From Pseudomonas fluorescens (GTDB lineage: Bacteria > Pseudomonadota > Gammaproteobacteria > Pseudomonadales > Pseudomonadaceae), in the NCBI RefSeq assembly GCF_000968015.1, contig NZ_LACH01000026.1, positions 1 through 64,000 on the forward strand: a stretch of DNA of 64,000 bases. Direction: 5' to 3'. Below, piece after piece: positions 56,018-64,000 of the stretch. The first letter of the stretch is position 1; each line of letters starts with the position of its first letter. The position numbers were made by a program, and so were the translations under genes. The notes below the pieces were generated by a model. That model was not told the origin of the DNA. It saw only the letters and a program-made list of their open reading frames with translations, and searched no databases.

Positions 56018-56806
56018 ATGAGAGTCTGGGCAGTTGCCAATCAAAAGGGTGGTGTTGGTAAAACCACTTCCTCTATCGCTTTAGCCGGTTTGCTGGCCGA
56101 GGCGGGCAAGCGCGTGGTTGTGGTCGATCTCGACCCCCACGGCTCCATGACCAGTTACTTCGGTTACGACCCCGACAGCCTGGAACACAGCAGCTACGAC
56201 CTGTTCCTGAATAAGGGCAGTGTGCCGCAAGGCTTGCCCGGTCAGTTGTTGTTGCCCACCAGCCACGAGAGTATTTCCCTGCTGCCATCAAGCACCGCAC
56301 TCGCGACCCTCGAGCGCCAGTCGCCGGGGCAGAGTGGCTTGGGCCTGGTGATTGCCAAGAGCCTGGCGCAACTTTGGCAGGATTTCGATTACGCCGTGAT
56401 CGACAGCCCGCCGTTGCTCGGCTTGCTGATGGTCAATGCCTTGGCGGCGAGCCAGCAATTGGTGATTCCGGTGCAGACCGAACACCTGGCCGTCAAAGGC
56501 CTGGAGCGCATGGTCAACACCCTGGCGATGATCAACCGTTCGCGTAAACAAGCGCTGCCGTTCAGCATCGTGCCGACCCTGTTCGACCGCCGCACGCAGG
56601 CTTCCCTCGGAACGTTGCGGGTGTTGCGTGACAAGTACCCGGAAGAAATCTGGCAGGGCTATATCCCGGTCGATACTCGCTTGCGTGATGCCAGCCGTGC
56701 GGGTGTGACCCCTTCGCAGTTCGACGGCAAGAGCCGTGGGGTGCTGGCTTATCGCGCGTTGCTCAAGCATCTGCTGGCCGCACAACTTGTTCCGCAGGTG
56801 GCGTGA
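56018..56806 (+). CDS. ParA-family ATPase of the chemotaxis operon (ParC-like)
   Basis: A 262-residue ParA ATPase with Walker A QKGGVGKTT (residues 9-17) and FDYAVIDSPPLLGLLMVN. In Vibrio and Pseudomonas a ParA-like protein with this genomic place puts chemotaxis arrays at the pole together with ParP. The following gene encodes the ParP-like partner. AGGAGGAA-type site precedes the ATG. Confidence 0.88.
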   Translation: MRVWAVANQKGGVGKTTSSIALAGLLAEAGKRVVVVDLDPHGSMTSYFGYDPDSLEHSSYDLFLNKGSVPQGLPGQLLLPTSHESISLLPSSTALATLERQSPGQSGLGLVIAKSLAQLWQDFDYAVIDSPPLLGLLMVNALAASQQLVIPVQTEHLAVKGLERMVNTLAMINRSRKQALPFSIVPTLFDRRTQASLGTLRVLRDKYPEEIWQGYIPVDTRLRDASRAGVTPSQFDGKSRGVLAYRALLKHLLAAQLVPQVA

Positions 56807-56807
56807 G

Positions 56808-57692
56808 ATGAACCGCCCGGTAAAAATCACCTCGCGCCCGCAATTGGCTCTCCAGTCTTATCTGGACAGCTTGCTGATGGAGGCGACTGAAGAGTTGCCG
56901 CCGGAAATCGAAGCGCTGGTTGAAATCGTTGAGGTTGTTGAAGCGGTCGAAGTTGAAGCTGCACTGGACGAGTTCCAGGCGGCGGTGCTTGAAGAGCAGG
57001 CTCGCGATGCACAGAAACCCGCCGTGGTTGCCGCGCCGGTAGCAGCGCCCGTGGTAAAAGCACCGGTAGTCTTGATCGAAGCACCAGCGCCGGTTCTCGC
57101 GCCTGTATCGACCATCGCACCGTTGCTGCAAGCCTTGGTGCCGCCGGTGGTCGAAGTCCACCTGCCGCCGAGCAATACGCCGCCACCGGTGGAAACCGAT
57201 GGTCGTCCGTCCTGGGCCGCCGAACCATTCGAATGCCTGTTGTTCGATGTCGCCGGGCTGACCTTGGCGGTGCCGCTGGTGTGCCTGGGCTCAATTTATT
57301 CTTTGGCCGGTCATGAACTGACACCGCTGTTCGGTCAGCCGGAATGGTTCCTCGGGATCCTGCCGAGTCAGGCCGGCAACCTGAAAGTATTGGATACCGC
57401 GCGTTGGGTCATGCCGGACCGCTACCGCGACGATTTTCGTCAGGGCCTGCAATACGTTATTTCGGTTCAGGGCTATGAGTGGGGACTGGCGGTGCATCAG
57501 GTCAGTCGCTCATTGCGCCTGGACCCGAACGAAATCAAATGGAGAAGTCATCGAGGTCAGCGGCCATGGCTCGCCGGCACGGTGATTGAGCACATGTGTG
57601 CGCTGCTGGACGTTTCCGCCCTGGCCGAGTTGATCGCCAGCGGCGGGGCAAAGCACATGGGCAGCAGCAAGCCGCTACACAAACCGACATAG
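56808..57692 (+). CDS. CheW-like array-targeting protein (ParP-like)
   Basis: A 294-residue protein with a low-complexity Ala/Val/Pro/Glu-rich N-terminal part (about 1-130) and a C-terminal CheW-like domain (about 137-275, FECLLFDVAGLTLAVPLVCL). It matches ParP, which joins the ParA ATPase to CheA and receptors at the pole. The ATG at 56808 follows the previous stop by one base; the frame is open upstream but not used. Confidence 0.86.
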   Translation: MNRPVKITSRPQLALQSYLDSLLMEATEELPPEIEALVEIVEVVEAVEVEAALDEFQAAVLEEQARDAQKPAVVAAPVAAPVVKAPVVLIEAPAPVLAPVSTIAPLLQALVPPVVEVHLPPSNTPPPVETDGRPSWAAEPFECLLFDVAGLTLAVPLVCLGSIYSLAGHELTPLFGQPEWFLGILPSQAGNLKVLDTARWVMPDRYRDDFRQGLQYVISVQGYEWGLAVHQVSRSLRLDPNEIKWRSHRGQRPWLAGTVIEHMCALLDVSALAELIASGGAKHMGSSKPLHKPT

Positions 57693-57747
57693 CTGCCGAC
57701 ATAACAAGTATGCGACGGCATTGTTGAATGCCGCCAACAGAACACAC

Positions 57748-57765
57748 ACCGCTAGGGCGGTTTTT
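57748..57765 (+). terminator. Short hairpin with T-tract before cheW
   Basis: A five-pair stem ACCGC / GCGGT with TAGG loop followed by TTTTT, 15 bases before the cheW ATG. It is weak and may attenuate or mark RNA processing between parP and cheW. Confidence 0.4.
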
Positions 57766-57779
57766 CGAGGGGTCAGGGT

Positions 57780-58265
57780 ATGAGTAATCAAGCGACGAAT
57801 GCAAAAGGTTCTGAAGATCCGATCCTGCAATGGGTGACCTTCAAACTGGACAATGAAACCTACGGCATCAACGTGATGCGCGTTCAGGAAGTCCTGCGTT
57901 ACACCGAAATCGCCCCGGTCCCGGGTGCCCCGAGCTACGTGCTGGGCATCATCAACCTGCGCGGTAACGTGGTCACCGTGATCGACACCCGTCAGCGCTT
58001 CGGCCTGATGAACGCCGAAATCAGCGACAACACCCGTATCGTCATCATTGAAGCCGACAAGCAAGTCGTCGGGATCATGGTCGACAGCGTCGCCGAAGTG
58101 GTTTACCTGCGTCAGTCGGAAATCGAAACCGCGCCGAACGTCGGTAACGAAGAATCCGCCAAGTTCATCCAGGGCGTGTGCAACAAGAACAACGAACTGC
58201 TGATCCTGGTCGAGTTGGACAAGATGATGAGCGAAGAAGAATGGTCGGACCTGGAGAACATCTGA
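57780..58265 (+). CDS. cheW: Chemotaxis coupling protein CheW
   Basis: A 161-residue scaffold joining receptors to CheA. The two SH3-like lobes are seen in WVTFKLDNETYGINVMRVQE and VVGIMVDSVAEVVYLRQSEI. It starts at ATG behind AGGGGTCAGGG. Confidence 0.96.
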   Translation: MSNQATNAKGSEDPILQWVTFKLDNETYGINVMRVQEVLRYTEIAPVPGAPSYVLGIINLRGNVVTVIDTRQRFGLMNAEISDNTRIVIIEADKQVVGIMVDSVAEVVYLRQSEIETAPNVGNEESAKFIQGVCNKNNELLILVELDKMMSEEEWSDLENI

Positions 58266-58658
58266 TTGATTCTTGAGGTAGCGGTCATTGTCCTGTTCCT
58301 CTTCTGGGCAGGCACGCTGGCGATGTTTCTGGCGTACATACGAGGCCAACGACTGATCGCCGCGCAACAGGCCCAGGGCGATGCGCTGCGCGATCAGCGC
58401 ATCAGGGACCTGGCCCGGCGTGTCGAGGACTACCAGAGCGGCAACGTGCGCATGGGTGAAGACCTGCACGAACTGCGTGCAGTGGTTGCCCCGTTGCCGG
58501 ACAAACTGGCTCAACTGGAACAGCGCGATCCGTCGAGCCTGTCGTTTGCACAGGCGGCAAAACTGGTCGGTATGGGCGCGAGCGTCGATGAACTGACTCA
58601 GTCCTGCGGCTTGACCCAGGCTGAGGCAGAGTTGATGAGCAAGATGCACAAGAACTGA
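58266..58658 (+). CDS. DUF2802 family protein
   Basis: A 130-residue protein of the DUF2802 family usually found behind cheW in Pseudomonas. It has one N-terminal membrane helix (ILEVAVIVLFLFWAGTLAMF, residues 2-21), a coiled-coil middle and a C-terminal conserved helical part (LTQSCGLTQAEAELMSKMH). The start is TTG immediately after the cheW stop. Function is unknown; by position it belongs to the chemotaxis operon. Confidence 0.8.
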   Translation: MILEVAVIVLFLFWAGTLAMFLAYIRGQRLIAAQQAQGDALRDQRIRDLARRVEDYQSGNVRMGEDLHELRAVVAPLPDKLAQLEQRDPSSLSFAQAAKLVGMGASVDELTQSCGLTQAEAELMSKMHKN

Positions 58659-58664
58659 CAGATC

Positions 58665-58758
58665 AAAAGATCGCAGCCTCGTTTCACTCGACAGCTCCTA
58701 CAGGGTGTACTCCATCCCAATGTAGGAGCTGTCGAGTGAAACGAGGCTGCGATCTTTT
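58665..58758. repeat. REP-type inverted repeat at the end of the chemotaxis operon
   Basis: Perfect 38-bp arms at 58665-58702 and 58721-58758 around an 18-base loop. It shares GATCGCAGCCT and CAGCTCCTAC with the repeats at 32103 and 36135 but has a longer middle. It lies between convergent genes and ends in T-rich sequence, so it could act as a two-way terminator. Confidence 0.9.
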
Positions 58759-58774
58759 TGCATTCAGCGCCGAA

Positions 58775-59104
58775 TCAATAGTCATCCCCGCGATCGGTGA
58801 TGTCCTTCTCGATCATCGGCGCATTCGGATCCTGCCCCTGCGGAAACTTGCCCTTCAAATTCCACGCAAACGCAATAATCTCGGCAATCGTGCGATACAA
58901 CTCCTCCGGAATACTCTCCCCCAATTCCATCCGCGCCAGCAGTTTCACCAGCTCGGCGTTCTCGTAGATCGGCACTTCATAATCGCGGGCAATCTTCAGA
59001 ATGGCTTCGGCCAGTGCTTCGTCACCCTTGGCCGTGAGGGTAGGGGCGTGGCTGCCGTCGTATTTGAGGGCGATGGCCTGGCGCGGGGTGTTGGGATTTC
59101 TCAT
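58775..59104 (-). CDS. FlhB C-terminal domain-like protein
   Basis: A 109-residue soluble protein similar to the cytoplasmic cleaved part of FlhB/YscU (EscU family) without the membrane part. RQAIALKYDG corresponds to the segment behind the NPTH site, and PIYENAELVKLLARMELGES matches the end of FlhB. The NPTH cleavage site itself is absent. Such proteins (FhlX/FlhB2-like) can replace the C-terminal part of FlhB. It overlaps the fliK-like gene upstream by four bases. Confidence 0.82.
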   Translation of the reverse strand: MRNPNTPRQAIALKYDGSHAPTLTAKGDEALAEAILKIARDYEVPIYENAELVKLLARMELGESIPEELYRTIAEIIAFAWNLKGKFPQGQDPNAPMIEKDITDRGDDY

Positions 59105-60675
59105 GCGGTTTCGTCGACCCAGCGTTGTTCGAGACGGGTTTGAGGGCCTTGTGGCGGTGTGCCCAGGTGGCAATCGAGATCGCCGACATTCAGGCCGGAC
59201 GCCAGCAGCCGTTGGCGCAGTTCGGCCAGATGACTTTCGATCAGGCTGGCGGTGTACGGGCGTTCGGCCCACAGCTGGCTGGACAGGCTGCCTTTGATCA
59301 GGTGTGCCTGAATCTGCAACGGGCCCAAGGGCTCCATGTCGAACGCCAGGTCCACTCGCCACAATTGTTGTTTGGGTTCGCGCTCGTCGTGGCGTTCGTT
59401 TTGCTGTTCCTTCTCGGGCGCTTCTTCGCGCTGGAACTTGACCTGCAACGGCACGATGTCCTGCAGATTGCGCATCGGGATTTCCAGCTGCCAGGTGCTC
59501 ATCAACCGTCCGTCGTCAGTGACGCCGGTCTGTTCCAGGCTCGACAGTTGATGGCTTTGCAGGCGTGAAACCGCCGCTGCTGCCAAACGCAGCAAGTGCT
59601 CGAGATCGCCTTCGCCGTCCATGCTTTGTAACAGGCGCTCGGGCAGCGGGAAGCTGGTTGGCTGCGGTTTGGCGCTGACCTGGCCGAGCATGCCGAGGGC
59701 GCTGCGCACGAAGTTCGGCATGGCCTGGGCCAGTGTGTTGGCGGCAATGATCGCGTTGAGATTGGTGTTGGCCGGCAGGCCTGGCGTCAATTGTGCGATC
59801 AGCTTGAGCAAATCGCCTTTCATGTCCGGGGCCAGTGTCGGGTTTTGACCGCTGAGCAGTTTGGCTTCAAGGAACAGCCCGCTATTGGCCAGTGCCTGGG
59901 CCAGCCCCTTTGGCGTGCTGAGTTGTTGAACATCGGGCAGGCCGGCGAGCAACTTGTCGGCGGCGGCACGCAGATCACTGGACGTCTGATTCGAGGACGG
60001 CAGGTTTTGCAGGAGCTTGAGCAGGCCATCCAACGAGCCCTGGCGGCTCTGTTGACTGACCAGTTGTTGGGTCACCGCCAGTTGCTCCTGGCGGCTGCTC
60101 AATGGCACGAACTTCAGCGTCTGGGTGTCCTGCACCAGCGCACTCAGCAAGGTGCCGATGCGCAGCGGCGTCGGGCTGTCGATGCTCAGGGTGCTGCCGC
60201 TCAACGCGGTGTTGAGCAAGCTCACCATCGAGCGAAACACCGTCGGCTGGCCCGGCACCTGCGGCAACACCTGAGAGGTCAGCACTTTGCCTTGCAGCAG
60301 GGTGCCGACGGGCAGTTGCGCCGTGTCGATACGAGTGAGAGTGGCGACGCTGGAGGCGATGGCCTGTTGCACGGTGACGGCCAGATTACCCGCCGACGGT
60401 TGGGTGATCGCCAGGCTGGTGCCCTGAGGCAACGGTTGGGTGCTGGTGGCCTGGACCGTGGTCTGACGGCCGCTGTCGAGGGTGACCTTGAGCAACAATT
60501 GAAAGGTCTGATCCGCCTGCTTGAGTGACAGCACTTCAGCCTTGGCGGTCTGGCCCGCAGTGATCAGGCCCTCCATCGGCGTCAGTAACTTCAGCAGGTC
60601 GCCACTCACCACCAGCGGCCGCGAAGTCGCGGGCGTGGTCTGCGGTAGCGGGAGGATGTTCATTTCGCCTGTCAT
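59101..60675 (-). CDS. Second FliK-like hook-length control protein
   Basis: A 524-residue protein with a Gln/Leu/Ser/Thr-rich body and a C-terminal flg_hook domain (from LAFDMEPLGPLQIQAHLIKG). It differs from the FliK encoded at 34758-36119. The start at 60675 is followed by an ATG at 60663 that has a better purine-rich site (GACAGG). It is translated before the FlhB-like gene, so the two likely interact in the same way as FliK and FlhB. Confidence 0.83.
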   Translation of the reverse strand: MTGEMNILPLPQTTPATSRPLVVSGDLLKLLTPMEGLITAGQTAKAEVLSLKQADQTFQLLLKVTLDSGRQTTVQATSTQPLPQGTSLAITQPSAGNLAVTVQQAIASSVATLTRIDTAQLPVGTLLQGKVLTSQVLPQVPGQPTVFRSMVSLLNTALSGSTLSIDSPTPLRIGTLLSALVQDTQTLKFVPLSSRQEQLAVTQQLVSQQSRQGSLDGLLKLLQNLPSSNQTSSDLRAAADKLLAGLPDVQQLSTPKGLAQALANSGLFLEAKLLSGQNPTLAPDMKGDLLKLIAQLTPGLPANTNLNAIIAANTLAQAMPNFVRSALGMLGQVSAKPQPTSFPLPERLLQSMDGEGDLEHLLRLAAAAVSRLQSHQLSSLEQTGVTDDGRLMSTWQLEIPMRNLQDIVPLQVKFQREEAPEKEQQNERHDEREPKQQLWRVDLAFDMEPLGPLQIQAHLIKGSLSSQLWAERPYTASLIESHLAELRQRLLASGLNVGDLDCHLGTPPQGPQTRLEQRWVDETA

Positions 60676-60705
60676 ACGCGGTCACAACCTGAGGAAATTG
60701 CCCTC

Positions 60706-60732
60706 TTGAGAGTAGGGCATGGCATGTATAAT
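60706..60732 (+). promoter_or_regulatory. Possible sigma70 promoter upstream of ccmA
   Basis: TATAAT at 60727-60732 is a perfect -10; TTGAGA at 60706-60711 could serve as -35 but the spacer is 15 bases, two short. A GC-rich hairpin (CCCCG / CGGGG) follows. It is the only promoter-like element seen in front of the ccm operon. Confidence 0.45.
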
Positions 60733-60872
60733 GCCGCCCCGTTGTATCCGGGGCGCTGAAAACATTTCAAATACTTGATCCAGCTCCTTAGAACGGGCCG
60801 CCAATGCATTTATCCTGCATATCTTTAACGGCCGCTCCACTGCCGACTTGAACCCAAAAGGCCCGTGATCTC

Positions 60873-61508
60873 TTGACCAGTCCTGTCCTGCAAACCGTTG
60901 CCCTCGCCTGTGAGCGAGACCTTCGGCTGCTCTTCGAAAATCTCGAATTGAGACTGGCCAGTGGCGAAATGTTGCAAATCAGCGGCCCCAACGGCAGTGG
61001 CAAAACCAGCCTTTTACGCCTGCTTTGCGGTCTGATGCAGCCGACTGCCGGTCAAGTGCTGCTCAACGGCCAGCCATTGAACGAGCAACGCTTCGAGCTG
61101 GCGCGCAACCTGCTGTGGATCGGCCATGCTGCCGGGATCAAGGATCTGCTGACGCCGGAAGAGAATCTGAGCTGGCTTTGCGCCTTGCATCAACCGGCCT
61201 CCCATGAGGCGATCCGGCAGGCGCTGACGGCTGTCGGACTGCACGGTTTCGAGGATGTTCCTTGCCATACGCTGTCTGCCGGGCAGCAACGCCGGGTCGC
61301 GTTGGCACGGTTGTACCTGGAAAGCCCGCCGCTATGGATCCTTGATGAGCCATTCACTGCGCTCGACAAACAAGGCGTGGCGCAACTCGAAGAACACCTG
61401 GCCGCACACTGCGAGCGCGGTGGCATGGTGGTCTTGACCACTCACCACACGCTGACCCGGATGCCGGCCGGCTATCGCGACATTGATCTGGGGAACTGGG
61501 CCGTATGA
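60873..61508 (+). CDS. ccmA: Heme exporter ATP-binding protein CcmA
   Basis: A 211-residue ABC ATPase of the cytochrome c maturation system I, which powers release of heme-loaded CcmE. Walker [10 protein letters not shown], signature [14 protein letters not shown] and Walker [13 protein letters not shown] are present. The start is TTG, as no ATG or GTG lies in frame near the conserved N-terminus. Confidence 0.95.
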   Translation: MTSPVLQTVALACERDLRLLFENLELRLASGEMLQISGPNGSGKTSLLRLLCGLMQPTAGQVLLNGQPLNEQRFELARNLLWIGHAAGIKDLLTPEENLSWLCALHQPASHEAIRQALTAVGLHGFEDVPCHTLSAGQQRRVALARLYLESPPLWILDEPFTALDKQGVAQLEEHLAAHCERGGMVVLTTHHTLTRMPAGYRDIDLGNWAV

Positions 61509-62173
61509 GTGTTTTCGGCCTGTTGGTCGCCCGTGAAGCCCGATTGTTGTTCCGCCGTCCGGCGGAGTTGGCCAATCCGCTCGTATTCTTCGCGATCGTG
61601 GTTTCCCTGTTTCCGCTGGCGGTCGGACCCGAGTCTCAATTGTTGCAAACCTTGTCTCCGGGACTGGTCTGGGTAGCGGCCCTTTTATCGGTTTTGCTCT
61701 CGCTGGACGGGCTTTTCCGCAGTGATTTCGAAGACGGATCGCTTGAACAGTGGGTCCTTTCGTCGCACCCCCTGCCTCTTCTGGTTTTGGCCAAGGTGCT
61801 GGCACACTGGTCCTTCTCTGGCCTGGCACTGGTTTTGCTCGCTCCATTACTGGCATTGATGCTCGGTTTGCCAACCGCCTGTCTGCCGGTGTTGCTGCTT
61901 TCGTTGTTGCTGGGTACACCAGTGCTGAGCCTGCTCGGTGCGGTGGGCGCAGCCCTGACGGTGGGGTTGAAGCGCGGTGGCCTGTTGCTGGCGCTGCTGA
62001 TTCTGCCGTTGTACATCCCGGTGTTGATTCTTGGCAGTGGCGCCTTGCAGGCTGCATTGCAGGGAATGCCGGCGACCGGTTATCTCCTGTGGCTTGGTAG
62101 CCTGACCGCCCTGGCGATAACCCTGACACCTTTTGCAATAGCTGCTGGCCTGAAGATCAGCGTCGGCGAATAA
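61505..62173 (+). CDS. ccmB: Heme exporter protein CcmB
   Basis: A 222-residue membrane protein with about six helices; together with CcmA and CcmC it forms the complex for CcmE. It overlaps ccmA by four bases and has the family start [20 protein letters not shown]. Confidence 0.95.
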   Translation: MSVFGLLVAREARLLFRRPAELANPLVFFAIVVSLFPLAVGPESQLLQTLSPGLVWVAALLSVLLSLDGLFRSDFEDGSLEQWVLSSHPLPLLVLAKVLAHWSFSGLALVLLAPLLALMLGLPTACLPVLLLSLLLGTPVLSLLGAVGAALTVGLKRGGLLLALLILPLYIPVLILGSGALQAALQGMPATGYLLWLGSLTALAITLTPFAIAAGLKISVGE

Positions 62174-62251
62174 TGAGGTCTGGTTATTTTTTAACCAGTA
62201 AAGACCCTTCGCTGCTCGTGATGGCGAGCAGCAACCGTGATGGAAACAGTA

Positions 62252-63007
62252 ATGAACTGGACTTGGTTTCATAAGCTCGGCTCGCCCAAATGGTTTTACG
62301 GCATCAGTGGCAAACTGCTGCCGTGGCTGAGTGTCGCGGCGTTGCTGCTGATCAGCGTTGGTGTCGTGTGGGGCCTGGCCTTCGCGCCGCCGGACTACCA
62401 GCAAGGCAACAGCTTTCGCATCATTTATATCCACGTTCCGGCCGCCATGCTGGCCCAGTCCATCTACGTGATGCTGGCGATCTGTGGCATCGTCGGGCTG
62501 GTGTGGAAGATGAAGCTGGCCGACGTCGCCCTGCAATGCGCGGCGCCCATCGGCGCCTGGATGACCGCCGTAGCGCTGGTCACCGGCGCGATCTGGGGCA
62601 AACCGACCTGGGGCTCGTGGTGGGTCTGGGATGCACGACTTACGTCCATGCTTATACTGCTGTTTCTGTACTTCGGTCTTATTGCGCTGGGCAATGCGAT
62701 CAGCAATCGTGACAGTGCTGCCAAGGCCTGCGCGGTATTGGCGATTGTTGGCGTGATCAACATCCCGATCATCAAATACTCGGTGGAGTGGTGGAACACC
62801 CTGCACCAGGGCGCGACCTTCACCCTTACCGAAAAACCGGCGATGCCCGCCGAGATGTGGCTGCCACTGCTGCTGACGGTGCTGGGTTTCTACTGTTTCT
62901 TCGGCGCGGTGTTGCTGCTGCGCATGCGCCTTGAAGTGCTCAAGCGCGAAGCCCGCGCCAGTTGGGTCAAGGCCGAAGTGCAGAACAGTCTGGAGGCCGC
63001 TCGATGA
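62252..63007 (+). CDS. ccmC: Heme exporter protein CcmC
   Basis: A 251-residue protein with six membrane helices and the tryptophan-rich [18 protein letters not shown] heme-handling motif around residue 120; it attaches heme to CcmE. The ATG at 62252 is preferred over GTG 62237 and ATG 62240, as it has GGAAAC before it and the typical start [12 protein letters not shown]. Confidence 0.95.
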   Translation: MNWTWFHKLGSPKWFYGISGKLLPWLSVAALLLISVGVVWGLAFAPPDYQQGNSFRIIYIHVPAAMLAQSIYVMLAICGIVGLVWKMKLADVALQCAAPIGAWMTAVALVTGAIWGKPTWGSWWVWDARLTSMLILLFLYFGLIALGNAISNRDSAAKACAVLAIVGVINIPIIKYSVEWWNTLHQGATFTLTEKPAMPAEMWLPLLLTVLGFYCFFGAVLLLRMRLEVLKREARASWVKAEVQNSLEAAR

Positions 63008-63180
63008 GTTTCGCTTCATTCGGCGACTTTCTCGCCATGGGCCATCACGGCCTGTATGTCTGGTCAGCCTATGGCATTAGCCTGGCGGTGCTGGCCCTCA
63101 ACGTGGCGGCGCCGATCCTGGCCCGCAAGCGGTATCTGCAACAAGAGGCGCGTCGTCTGCGCCGGGAGAACGGCAAGTGA
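63004..63180 (+). CDS. ccmD: Heme exporter protein CcmD
   Basis: A 58-residue protein with one membrane helix ([20 protein letters not shown]) and a basic C-terminus. It stabilises the CcmC-CcmE complex. It overlaps ccmC by four bases and ccmE starts at its end. Confidence 0.9.
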   Translation: MSFASFGDFLAMGHHGLYVWSAYGISLAVLALNVAAPILARKRYLQQEARRLRRENGK

Positions 63181-63632
63181 ATCCGCTGCGCAAAAAGCGT
63201 CTTATCATCATTCTCGCGATCCTGGTCGGTGTCGGCGTTGCCGTCGGCCTGGCCCTGAGCGCCCTGCAGCAGAACATCAATCTGTTTTACACCCCGACCC
63301 AGATCGCCAACGGCGAAGCCCCGCAAGACACGCGCATCCGCGCCGGCGGCATGGTCGAGAAAGGTTCGCTGCAACGTTCCGGCGATTCGCTGGACGTGAA
63401 ATTCATCGTCACCGACTTCAGTAAATCCGTGACCATCAGCTACCGCGGCATCCTCCCGGACCTGTTCCGCGAAGGGCAGGGCATCGTTGCCCTGGGCAAG
63501 CTCAACGCCGACGGCGTGGTGGTGGCCGACGAAGTGCTGGCCAAACACGACGAGAAGTACATGCCGCCAGAAGTGACCAAGGCTTTGAAAGACAGTGGTC
63601 AATCTGCTCCAACGCCCGCGAAGGAGGGTTGA
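63177..63632 (+). CDS. ccmE: Cytochrome c maturation protein CcmE
   Basis: A 151-residue periplasmic heme chaperone anchored by an N-terminal helix ([20 protein letters not shown]). The heme-binding His is in [11 protein letters not shown] near residue 124. The start is GTG overlapping ccmD. Confidence 0.96.
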   Translation: MNPLRKKRLIIILAILVGVGVAVGLALSALQQNINLFYTPTQIANGEAPQDTRIRAGGMVEKGSLQRSGDSLDVKFIVTDFSKSVTISYRGILPDLFREGQGIVALGKLNADGVVVADEVLAKHDEKYMPPEVTKALKDSGQSAPTPAKEG

Positions 63633-63635
63633 TCG

Positions 63636-64000
63636 ATGACGTCTGGACTCTTTATTCCTGAACTCGGCCATCTGGCCATGATTCTGGCGCTGTGTTTCGC
63701 GCTGGTTCAGGCCGTGGTGCCGTTGCTCGGTGCCTGGCGCGGTGACCGCTTGTGGATGAGCCTCGCTCAGCCGGCCGCCTGGGGGCAATTCGCGTTTCTG
63801 CTGTTCTCCTTCGGTTGCCTGACTTACGCCTTCATGGCCGACGATTTCTCCGTCGCCTACGTTGCCAGCAACTCCAACAGCGCGTTGCCGTGGTACTACA
63901 AGTTCAGCGCGGTGTGGGGCGCTCACGAAGGGTCGTTGCTGCTCTGGGCCCTGATCCTCGGCGGCTGGACCTTCGCGGTATCGGTGTTCTCCCGGCAGTT
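63636..64000 (+). CDS. ccmF: Cytochrome c heme lyase subunit CcmF (partial)
   Basis: The first 121 residues of CcmF, cut by the end of the window. Membrane helices and the WGAHEGSLLLWALILGGWTF heme-handling WWD-type region are seen. It starts three bases after ccmE. Confidence 0.92.
   Translation, partial: MTSGLFIPELGHLAMILALCFALVQAVVPLLGAWRGDRLWMSLAQPAAWGQFAFLLFSFGCLTYAFMADDFSVAYVASNSNSALPWYYKFSAVWGAHEGSLLLWALILGGWTFAVSVFSRQ

Noticed and set aside
32103..58758. Palindromic repeats as a CRISPR array
   Set aside because: The repeats are isolated inverted repeats kilobases apart, with no regular spacers and no cas genes.

Overview
The window looks like chromosome of a fluorescent Pseudomonas (P. 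fluorescens group). The evidence is the gene order fleQ-fleS-fleR, fliEFGHIJ, fliK, fliLMNOPQR-flhB, flhA-flhF-fleN-fliA, cheYZAB-motCD-parA/parP-cheW, ccmABCDE(F), together with high GC, dense GTG/TTG starts and Pseudomonas-type REP palindromes. No tRNA, rRNA, CRISPR array, prophage or transposase gene is visible.

Region 1 (about 1-14990) is a flagellar glycan synthesis island. The first 400 bp carry no convincing gene and resemble a recurrent Pseudomonas intergenic sequence. Genes for a CDP-6-deoxyhexose come next (rfbF, rfbG, a 3,5-epimerase, a sugar C-methyltransferase, a PLP aminotransferase, a NeuD-like acetyltransferase), then a CmcI-like protein and a very large multi-domain glycosyltransferase. 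After these comes a complete pseudaminic acid pathway (pseB, pseC, pseF, a pseG-GNAT fusion that can supply the PseH step, pseI).

Region 2 (15.2-21.7 kb) holds a FabH-like ketoacyl synthase, a Maf/DUF115 glycosyltransferase, a small unknown gene, and the filament genes fliC, flaG, fliD, fliS and fliT. fliC has a textbook sigma28 promoter.

Region 3 (21.8-41.7 kb) is the core flagellar regulon. It contains the master regulator fleQ, the fleSR two-component pair, the basal body and export genes, and an hsbA-hsbR-hptB signalling module lying between fliJ and fliK. Sigma54 -24/-12 boxes precede fleS, fliE, fliK, fliL and flhA.

Region 4 (41.7-44.1 kb) breaks the flagellar order. Two divergent accessory genes of unknown function sit between flhB and flhA around a perfect 18-bp palindrome, followed by a REP palindrome.

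Region 5 (44.1-58.7 kb) is flhA-flhF-fleN-fliA followed by the chemotaxis operon cheY-cheZ-cheA-cheB-motC-motD-parA-parP-cheW-DUF2802. A 268-bp cloverleaf-like inverted repeat lies between motC and motD.

Region 6 (58.7-64 kb) has a minus-strand pair (a FlhB C-terminal-like protein and a second FliK-like protein) and then the cytochrome c maturation operon ccmABCDE with the start of ccmF running off the window.

Functionally, the window joins synthesis of flagellin sugars, their transfer, filament assembly, transcriptional control (FleQ-FleN, FleSR, FliA), the export machine, the motor/stator and chemotaxis signalling.
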